Shown one piece after another: positions 1 through 5,566 of a stretch of 5,566 bases of DNA. The DNA comes from Methyloglobulus sp. (GTDB lineage Bacteria; Pseudomonadota; Gammaproteobacteria; Methylococcales; Methylomonadaceae). Positions within the stretch are counted from its first letter, which is position 1; each line of letters starts with the position of its first letter. The position numbers and the translations under genes are program-made. The notes under the pieces are model-generated. The model worked only from the letters and a program-made list of their open reading frames with translations. It was not told where the DNA came from and did no database searches. The stretch covers positions 1 to 5,566 of the forward strand of contig JABFSV010000192.1 of the NCBI GenBank assembly GCA_013140405.1, given 5' to 3'.

Positions 1-2072
1 TCTGCAATTGATGCAGGCACTTCATTGTATTTTTCAAACTGCATACTGTAAGTAGCTCGCCCCTGTGTTGCCGAACGCAAATCAGTTGCATAACCGAACA
101 TTTCCGCTAGCGGTACTTCGCAACTAATCGTTTTCCCGGATGGCGTATCTTCCATACCTTGTATCAGCCCACGACGTCGATTGACATCGCCGACCACATC
201 ACCCATATAATCTTCAGGGGTGACTATTTCCACTTTCATAATGGGTTCGAGCAAAACTGGATTTGCTTTTCTTGCCCCTTCCCTGAAACACATGGAACCT
301 GCAATCTTGAACGCTATCTCGCTCGAATCAACATCATGATACGAGCCATCAAATAAGGAAACTTTTACATCCAAAACGGGATAACCTGCCAAGACACCGC
401 TCTTTAGCTGCTCTTGTATCCCTTTATCCACTGCCGGTATGTATTCTTTAGGAACAACTCCACCGACAACTTCATTTACAAACTCGTAACCAGAACCGAT
501 CTCTTTAGGCTCTAACCGCAACCAGACGTGACCATACTGGCCTTTGCCGCCGGACTGCCTGATAAATTTTCCTTCTTGTTCGACCGTAGCGCGGATGGTT
601 TCCCTGTAAGCCACCTGAGGCGCACCTACACTGGCATCCACACCGAACTCCCTTTTCATCCGGTCAACAATAATTTCAAGATGGAGCTCACCCATCCCCG
701 ATATGATTATTTGCCCCGATTCTTCATCCGTATGCACCCTGAACGAAGGATCTTCTTGAGCCAGCTTTCCTAGAGCCAAACCCATTTTATCCTGGTCTGC
801 CTTGGTTTTAGGCTCCACCGCAACTGAGATCACGGGATCAGGAAACTCCATCCTCTCAAGGATGATGAGGTGATTCGGGTCGCATAGCGTATCCCCGGTC
901 GTCACGTCTTTTAAACCTATCGCTGCCGCTATATCGCCAGCACATACTATTTTTACTTCTTCCCGGCTATTGGCGTGCATCTGGACGATACGACCAATTC
1001 GCTCTTTTTTCTTCTTAATCGGGTTAAATACAGCATCCCCAGAATTCAAAACCCCAGAGTAAACCCTGAAAAAAGTAAGCGTCCCAACATACGGGTCGGT
1101 AGCAATCTTAAAAGCCAAAGCCGAAAAAGGCTTCTCATCCGATGCCGGACGCTCCACCTCTGTGACCTCATCATCAAGCACGCCCTTAATCGGCTTAATG
1201 TCTATAGGCGAAGGCAGGTACTCAATAACGGCATCCAACATAGCCTGAACACCTTTATTCCTAAAGGCTGATCCGCAAAAAGCCGGGACAAGTTGATTGG
1301 CTATAGTTAGCTGCCGCACGCCTTGCTTTATTTCTTCACTACTCAAAACACCTTCTTCAAGGTATTTTTCCATCAATTCTTCATTAGCATCCGCTGCTGC
1401 TTCTATTAAATGCTCTCGCCATTCCATGCAATCAGCAAGCATATCGACAGGAACTTCCTTTTCCGCAAAGGTCATACCCATATTGGCTTCATCCCAATAA
1501 ATGGCTTTCATTTTGACCAGATCAACCACGCCTTCAAAATGTTCTTCAGCACCAATCGGCAACTGCATGGGAATCGCTTTACTTCCCAATCGCGTTCCGA
1601 TTTGCTTAACTACCCGCAGGAAGTCCGCTCCTGACCTGTCCATTTTATTGACAAATGCCAACCTTGGGACATGGTATTTATTTGCTTGCCGCCATACCGT
1701 CTCGGACTGCGGCTCAACCCCGCCAACAGCACAAAAAACCGCACATGCTCCGTCAAGAACCCTTAAAGAACGCTCCACTTCAATGGTAAAATCAACATGC
1801 CCAGGTGTATCAATGATATTGACACGATGCTGAGGAAACTGCTTCTCCATGCCCGCCCAAAAACAAGTGGTCGCAGCCGAAGTTATTGTAATACCCCTTT
1901 CTTGTTCTTGCTCCATCCAATCCATGGTCGCCGCGCCATCATGAACCTCACCAATCTTGTGAGACACACCCGTGTAGTACAGCACCCGCTCCGTGGTTGT
2001 GGTCTTGCCCGCATCAATATGAGCCATTATCCCGATATTGCGATAATGCTCTATTGGAGTCTTTCTAGCCAC
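1..2072 (-). CDS. fusA: Elongation factor G (3' end cut by window edge)
   Basis: EF-G is the cytoplasmic GTPase that drives tRNA-mRNA translocation and, with ribosome recycling factor, splits ribosomes. About 690 codons are present; the frame is open to the left edge and lacks perhaps ten C-terminal residues and the stop (E. coli EF-G has 704). G domain: P-loop AHIDAGKT at 17-24, switch I RGITI at 59-63, DTPGH at 88-92, NKMD at 142-145 and SAF at 268-270, all intact. Domain II begins near 310 ([12 protein letters not shown]). Domain IV carries the loop SGGKGQYGH at 507-515 and the tip motif YHDVDSSE with His579, equivalent to E. coli His583, which contacts the decoding centre. Domain V ends with [24 protein letters not shown]. 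The location after rpsG and the complete motif set mark it as the main EF-G rather than a diverged EF-G2 paralogue. A tuf gene is expected next, outside the window. Confidence 0.97.
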   Translation of the reverse strand, partial: MARKTPIEHYRNIGIMAHIDAGKTTTTERVLYYTGVSHKIGEVHDGAATMDWMEQEQERGITITSAATTCFWAGMEKQFPQHRVNIIDTPGHVDFTIEVERSLRVLDGACAVFCAVGGVEPQSETVWRQANKYHVPRLAFVNKMDRSGADFLRVVKQIGTRLGSKAIPMQLPIGAEEHFEGVVDLVKMKAIYWDEANMGMTFAEKEVPVDMLADCMEWREHLIEAAADANEELMEKYLEEGVLSSEEIKQGVRQLTIANQLVPAFCGSAFRNKGVQAMLDAVIEYLPSPIDIKPIKGVLDDEVTEVERPASDEKPFSALAFKIATDPYVGTLTFFRVYSGVLNSGDAVFNPIKKKKERIGRIVQMHANSREEVKIVCAGDIAAAIGLKDVTTGDTLCDPNHLIILERMEFPDPVISVAVEPKTKADQDKMGLALGKLAQEDPSFRVHTDEESGQIIISGMGELHLEIIVDRMKREFGVDASVGAPQVAYRETIRATVEQEGKFIRQSGGKGQYGHVWLRLEPKEIGSGYEFVNEVVGGVVPKEYIPAVDKGIQEQLKSGVLAGYPVLDVKVSLFDGSYHDVDSSEIAFKIAGSMCFREGARKANPVLLEPIMKVEIVTPEDYMGDVVGDVNRRRGLIQGMEDTPSGKTISCEVPLAEMFGYATDLRSATQGRATYSMQFEKYNEVPASIA

Positions 2073-2083
2073 CAGCAAAACCT
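2070..2083 (-). promoter_or_regulatory. Ribosome binding site and GTG start of fusA
   Basis: AGG at 2083-2081 lies 8 nt upstream of GTG at 2072-2070. The GTG is followed by codons for Ala-Arg-Lys-Thr-Pro-Ile-Glu, the conserved EF-G N-terminus. TTG (2078-2076) and CTG (2075-2073) also lie in frame but are too close to the AGG, and an in-frame TAA sits at 2093-2091. The first in-frame ATG is codon 16, just before the P-loop, and would remove conserved residues. GTG is therefore the best start. The Shine-Dalgarno is weak (three bases). Confidence 0.75.
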
Positions 2084-2099
2084 GATTTTTTTATATTTA

Positions 2100-2573
<474 letters not shown>

Positions 2574-2578
2574 TCACC
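2574..2578 (-). promoter_or_regulatory. Ribosome binding site of rpsG in the 14-nt spacer
   Basis: The whole rpsL-rpsG spacer (2584-2571) reads AAAGTTGGTGAAGA. GGTGA at 2578-2574 matches part of the anti-Shine-Dalgarno complement and is close to the ATG at 2570. With the rpsL stop so near, translational coupling between rpsL and rpsG is likely (inference). Confidence 0.6.
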
Positions 2579-2584
2579 AACTTT

Positions 2585-2962
2585 TTATTTGCCTTTTGGA
2601 CGCTTTGTTCCATATTTGGAACGACCGCACTTCCTGTTATTTACGCCTGACGCATCCAAGCTACCACGAACGACGTGATACCGCACACCCGGCAAATCTT
2701 TTACACGACCACCCCTGATCAAGACCACGGAATGCTCTTGGAGATTATGGCCTTCACCGCCAATGTAACTACTCACTTCCGATCCGTTGGTAAGCCTTAC
2801 CCTAGCTACCTTACGAAGAGCCGAGTTAGGCTTCTTTGGTGTCGTTGTATAAACACGTGTACACACACCTCGACGCTGAGGACAGGCCTCCAACGCAGGG
2901 ACATTGCTTTTTTCTATTCTTTTAGCGCGCGGCTTACGAACCAATTGGTTGATCGTGGCCAT
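2585..2962 (-). CDS. rpsL: 30S ribosomal protein S12
   Basis: S12 sits at the decoding centre of the small subunit and takes part in tRNA selection and translational accuracy. The 125-residue product is full length (124 in E. coli) and nearly collinear with it: [12 protein letters not shown] at the start, [25 protein letters not shown] at 27-51, and [13 protein letters not shown] and [14 protein letters not shown] in the second half. Lys43 and Lys88 (42 and 87 in mature numbering), the classical streptomycin-resistance positions, are wild type, so a streptomycin-sensitive S12 is inferred. Asp89, the residue that is beta-methylthiolated in E. coli, is present. Compared with E. coli, Cys53 and Cys104 are Ala, and residue 112 is Cys instead of Gln. 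It is the first gene of the str unit, stops with TAA and is followed 14 nt later by rpsG. Confidence 0.98.
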   Translation of the reverse strand: MATINQLVRKPRAKRIEKSNVPALEACPQRRGVCTRVYTTTPKKPNSALRKVARVRLTNGSEVSSYIGGEGHNLQEHSVVLIRGGRVKDLPGVRYHVVRGSLDASGVNNRKCGRSKYGTKRPKGK

Positions 2963-2966
2963 ATTT

Positions 2967-2971
2967 TCCTT
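2967..2971 (-). promoter_or_regulatory. Ribosome binding site of rpsL
   Basis: The minus strand reads AAGGA at 2971-2967, with only four bases (AAAT) before the ATG at 2962. This is a good Shine-Dalgarno core and supports the annotated rpsL start, which is also the family-conserved N-terminus ([12 protein letters not shown]). Confidence 0.8.
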
Positions 2972-3051
2972 ACTCCGAATTCAATAGTGGTGTCTGATAA
3001 CAATTAACTCGCAAGCCATACTCTGCCAACGACTAAATAGTATTTCGACTT

Positions 3052-3079
3052 TGCTCAAGTACTTAAGCCCATGTGAGCA
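3052..3079 (-). repeat. Two overlapping inverted repeats at the start of the rpsL leader
   Basis: TGCTCA (3079-3074) is the exact reverse complement of TGAGCA (3057-3052), with a 16-nt loop. Nested inside is a near-palindrome at 3068-3053 (GCTTAAG TA CTTGAGC, one G-U wobble) that would fold as a 6-bp stem with a GUAC loop. Both structures use the same TGAGC segment, so they cannot form together in one RNA. The outer arm overlaps the predicted transcription start, so it may instead matter as DNA or not be transcribed in full. Neither is followed by a T tract, so neither is an intrinsic terminator. Both stems are short and function is unproven. Confidence 0.4.
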
Positions 3080-3083
3080 GAGC

Positions 3084-3112
3084 ATGATACTTGCTAACAA
3101 TAATGAGGTCAA
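3084..3112 (-). promoter_or_regulatory. Predicted sigma-70 promoter of the rpsL-rpsG-fusA unit
   Basis: On the minus strand, a -35 box TTGACC (3112-3107) is followed by exactly 17 nt and a -10 box TATCAT (3089-3084). Each box matches the consensus at five of six positions with ideal spacing. The bases just upstream (3130-3115) are A-rich (GGAAAATT) and could act as a weak UP element. The seven bases after the -10 box (GCTCTGC) are GC-leaning, a feature of promoters under stringent (ppGpp) control; that regulation is inferred. Transcription would start around 3074-3078. A str-operon promoter upstream of rpsL is known in E. coli; here it starts only 24 nt after the rpoC stop. Confidence 0.75.
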
Positions 3113-3136
3113 GCTGAATTTTCCTAGTTTGTCTCA

Positions 3137-5566
3137 CTAACTATTTAATGCCTGTTTGAGCGCTTCTTCCACATCATCCGTATCTACTGTCGAGGGTCGC
3201 TCGTTTTCGACAACTTGATTCTGTGCTTGCCTATTTTTCCTGCTCTCATGGTAGGCCAAGCCTGTTCCTGCAGGTATCAAGCGCCCTACTATGACATTTT
3301 CTTTTAAGCCCTGTAAGCTATCTCCTAAGCCCCTTACCGCTGCATCGGTCAACACCCGAGTAGTTTCTTGGAATGACGCAGCAGATATAAAGGATTCAGT
3401 AGCCAAAGACGCTTTGGTTATGCCTAACAAGATTGATTCATAGCTTGCAGGTATTTTCCCTTCTTTTTCGATCTTGTCGTTCTCTTCCCTTAGGGCAGCA
3501 CGCTCCACTTGATCTCCCTTCATGAATAAGGTGTCTCCAGAAGAGGTGATCTCAACTTTTCTAAGCATTTGACGAATGATCGCCTCAATATGCTTATCGT
3601 TGATCTTAACCCCTTGTAGACGGTAAACATCCTGAATTTCTTTGACAAGGTAATTTGCCAGCTCCTCAATGCCCCGCAGCCTAAGAATGTCGTGTGGTGT
3701 CAACTCTCCCTCTGCAATCGTCTCGCCTTTTTCGACATACTCCCCTTCAAACACGGTGATATGCCGCCACTTTGAAATTAGCGTTTCAACCTGTTCTCCG
3801 GAAGCGTCTGTGATGATAACGCGTTGCTTACCTTTGGTTTCCTTACCGAATGAAATCGTCCCACTGGTCTCTGCCAGTATTGCTGGGTCTTTCGTCTTGC
3901 GTGCCTCAAACAAATCGGCTACGCGCGGCAAACCACCAGTAATGTCTCGGGTTTTACTGGATTCTTGTGGAATCCTGGCTAAAACGTCACCTACCTTCAC
4001 TTCACCGCCATCCTTAATACCTACGATAGCGCCCGTCGGCAAGAAGTATTGTGCCGGAATTTCGGTGCCGGGCAGAAAGATTGATTCGCCATTTGGATTC
4101 AGCAACTTAACCATCGGCCTTAATTCCTTACCCGCACTACCTCTCTGCTTGGGATCGGTAACTACTAAGGCACTCAATCCCGTTACTTCATCGGATTGTT
4201 TCTGAACAGTCACACCATCAACGAAATGGATCAACTCCACAACCCCCTCAACCTCCGTGATAACCGGATGGGTATGCGGATCCCAGGTCACGATAATGTC
4301 CCCTGCGTTGACTTTGTCACCTTCCTTGACCGACAGTACAGCACCATAAGGAATTTTGTAACGCTCCCTTTCACGCCCGTAATCGTCAACCACACCAACT
4401 TCGCCCGACCTTGAAACCGCAATAAGATTTCCTTCGCGGTTAGCGACCGATTTCAAATTGTTTAATCGTAAAGAACCTGCTGATTTGACTTGCACATTGC
4501 TGATTGCCGCGGAACGTGATGCAGCACCACCGATATGGAATGTCCGCATGGTCAACTGGGTACCTGGTTCACCGATTGACTGAGCAGCAATAACACCGAC
4601 TGCTTCACCCACGTTAACCAAATGTCCGCGCCCCAAATCACGCCCATAACAAGCGACGCAAACTCCATGCCTGTTTTCACAAGTGATGATGGAGCGCACC
4701 AAAACTTGATCAACACTGTTGTCATCAAGGACTGAAACCCAATGCTCATCCAGCAAAGTGCCGCTTGGCACAATAATGTTTTCGCCCGTTGCATCCAAGA
4801 CATCAATAGCAGCAACACGGCCTAACACGCGCTCTGATAATGGCTCGACAACATCTCCACCTTCAATGATCGGGGTCATGATCAAACCATCAGACGTTCC
4901 ACAATCCGCACCGGTAATAACCAGATCTTGGGCAACATCGACCAGCCTACGCGTCAAATAACCGGAGTTTGCAGTCTTCAATGCCGTATCGGCCAAACCT
5001 TTACGGGCACCATGGGTCGAAATGAAGTACTGTAATACGTCAAGACCTTCCCTAAAGTTTGCAGTGATAGGCGTTTCAATAATTGAGCCGTCCGGTTTCG
5101 CCATCAAACCGCGCATACCCGCCAACTGCCGGATTTGCGCCGCCGAACCACGCGCTCCAGATTCAGCCATCATGAAAATAGAATTAAATGATTTCTGCTT
5201 AACCGTCTTGCCTTCCGCATCGACGACAGATTCCTCACCCAAACCGTCCATCATTACTTTAGCCACTTGGTCATTCGCATGAGACCAAATATCTACGACT
5301 TTATTGTAGCGTTCGCCGTCGGTTACTAATCCAGAGGCATATTGCGTTTGTATCTCTTTCACCTCAGCTTCTGCTGCGGTAATGATATCGACTTTTTTTG
5401 CCGGTATCGCCATGTCTTCAATACCAAACGACACACCCGAAAGCGTTGCGTACCTGAAACCCAAGTACATAATCTGGTCAGCAAGGACAACAGTATCTTT
5501 GTTGCCTAGATGGCGGTAGCTGTAATTAACTAGCCGCGAAATGTTCTTTTTGGTCATATCGCAGTT
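3137..5566 (-). CDS. rpoC: RNA polymerase subunit beta' (C-terminal ~809 residues; 5' end outside window)
   Basis: Beta' is the large catalytic-cleft subunit of RNA polymerase. The frame runs off the right edge (Asn-Cys-Asp precede Met at 5557), so Met at 5557 is internal and about 595 N-terminal residues, including the Mg-binding NADFDGD motif, lie outside. Numbering from that Met, the fragment aligns with E. coli beta' at an offset of 595: F-loop ~145-160, bridge helix ~174-208 ([19 protein letters not shown]), trigger loop with [13 protein letters not shown] at 332-344 (Met337 and His341 correspond to E. coli Met932 and His936). Cys219, 293, 300 and 303 reproduce the spacing of the zinc-binding cysteines 814/888/895/898. 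The trigger loop is interrupted at ~348-535 by the proteobacterial SI3 insertion. The conserved C-terminal segment at 710-743 ([14 protein letters not shown]) is where omega binds. It ends in TAG with an acidic tail ([15 protein letters not shown]) and has near-family length (806 versus about 812 expected from E. coli). No frameshift is seen. Confidence 0.98.
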   Translation of the reverse strand, partial: NCDMTKKNISRLVNYSYRHLGNKDTVVLADQIMYLGFRYATLSGVSFGIEDMAIPAKKVDIITAAEAEVKEIQTQYASGLVTDGERYNKVVDIWSHANDQVAKVMMDGLGEESVVDAEGKTVKQKSFNSIFMMAESGARGSAAQIRQLAGMRGLMAKPDGSIIETPITANFREGLDVLQYFISTHGARKGLADTALKTANSGYLTRRLVDVAQDLVITGADCGTSDGLIMTPIIEGGDVVEPLSERVLGRVAAIDVLDATGENIIVPSGTLLDEHWVSVLDDNSVDQVLVRSIITCENRHGVCVACYGRDLGRGHLVNVGEAVGVIAAQSIGEPGTQLTMRTFHIGGAASRSAAISNVQVKSAGSLRLNNLKSVANREGNLIAVSRSGEVGVVDDYGRERERYKIPYGAVLSVKEGDKVNAGDIIVTWDPHTHPVITEVEGVVELIHFVDGVTVQKQSDEVTGLSALVVTDPKQRGSAGKELRPMVKLLNPNGESIFLPGTEIPAQYFLPTGAIVGIKDGGEVKVGDVLARIPQESSKTRDITGGLPRVADLFEARKTKDPAILAETSGTISFGKETKGKQRVIITDASGEQVETLISKWRHITVFEGEYVEKGETIAEGELTPHDILRLRGIEELANYLVKEIQDVYRLQGVKINDKHIEAIIRQMLRKVEITSSGDTLFMKGDQVERAALREENDKIEKEGKIPASYESILLGITKASLATESFISAASFQETTRVLTDAAVRGLGDSLQGLKENVIVGRLIPAGTGLAYHESRKNRQAQNQVVENERPSTVDTDDVEEALKQALNS

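Larger units (their letters stand above)
2963..3136 (-). other. rpoC-rpsL intergenic region / rpsL leader
   Basis: This 174-nt gap separates the rpoC stop from the rpsL start and contains no convincing gene on either strand. It holds a strong sigma-70-type promoter near its upstream end, followed by a leader of about 110-115 nt with small inverted repeats and the rpsL ribosome binding site. There is no GC-rich hairpin followed by a T tract; the longest T run on the transcribed strand is three. Transcription from rpoBC may therefore continue into rpsL. The leader is the longest non-coding stretch in the window and the most obvious place for regulation of the str genes. Confidence 0.85.

Noticed and set aside
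2991..3010. Plus-strand GATAACAATT resembling half of a lac operator.
   Set aside because: Only one half-site matches, it is a short AT-rich string, and no LacI-family context is present; chance is the simplest explanation.
2995..3028. A possible second promoter (TTGGCA, 17 nt, TAATTG) in the rpsL leader.
   Set aside because: The -10 candidate matches consensus at only about two of six positions, and a much better promoter lies upstream.
3053..3068. The near-palindrome after rpoC as a terminator.
   Set aside because: The stem is short and AT-rich and is followed by AAAGTC rather than a T tract on the transcribed strand; on the plus strand no T tract follows either.
3669..4205. A 178-codon open frame on the plus strand opposite rpoC.
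   Set aside because: It lies wholly antisense to highly conserved beta' sequence, its translation resembles no family I recognise, and plus-strand frames of this sort recur across the window as shadows of the minus-strand genes.
4552..4818. An 88-codon open frame on the minus strand in another frame inside rpoC.
   Set aside because: It is out of frame within the zinc-binding and bridge-helix-proximal part of rpoC, which is intact in its own frame; no sign of a real nested gene.

Overview
The window is a stretch of a bacterial core translation/transcription locus, with all genes on the minus strand. Read in the direction of transcription (right to left) it holds the 3' part of rpoC (RNA polymerase beta', cut by the right edge), a 174-nt gap, rpsL (ribosomal protein S12), rpsG (S7), and fusA (elongation factor G, cut by the left edge perhaps ten residues before its stop). 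This is the classic rpoBC-str order, in which rplJ-rplL-rpoB would be expected upstream and tuf downstream. Neither flank is in the window.

The organism is most likely a proteobacterium, probably a non-enteric gammaproteobacterium. The beta' fragment is nearly collinear with E. coli beta' and carries the large insertion in the trigger loop. S12, S7 and EF-G also read as gamma/beta-type sequences. In E. coli itself rpoC and the str operon lie at different loci, whereas here they are adjacent, as in pseudomonads and betaproteobacteria. Base composition looks balanced. I cannot name a genus from the sequence alone.

Region by region (minus-strand direction): 5566-3137 rpoC; 3136-2963 intergenic leader with a near-consensus sigma-70 promoter (TTGACC, 17 nt, TATCAT) only 24 nt past the rpoC stop, a GC-leaning discriminator and two small competing inverted repeats, but no intrinsic terminator; 2962-2585 rpsL; 14-nt spacer with the rpsG ribosome binding site; 2570-2100 rpsG; 27-nt spacer; 2072-1 fusA, which starts with GTG. 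The three str genes are packed tightly enough to be one transcription unit. It would be driven by the gap promoter and also by read-through from rpoBC.

The genes cooperate in macromolecular synthesis: beta' forms half of the RNA polymerase active-site cleft, S12 and S7 are 30S proteins at the decoding site and the head, and EF-G drives translocation. I find no mobile element, CRISPR array, RNA gene or accessory system. The second-look points are regulatory: the promoter and leader in the rpoC-rpsL gap, and an rpsL-rpsG spacer too short for the E. coli-type S7 autoregulatory site.
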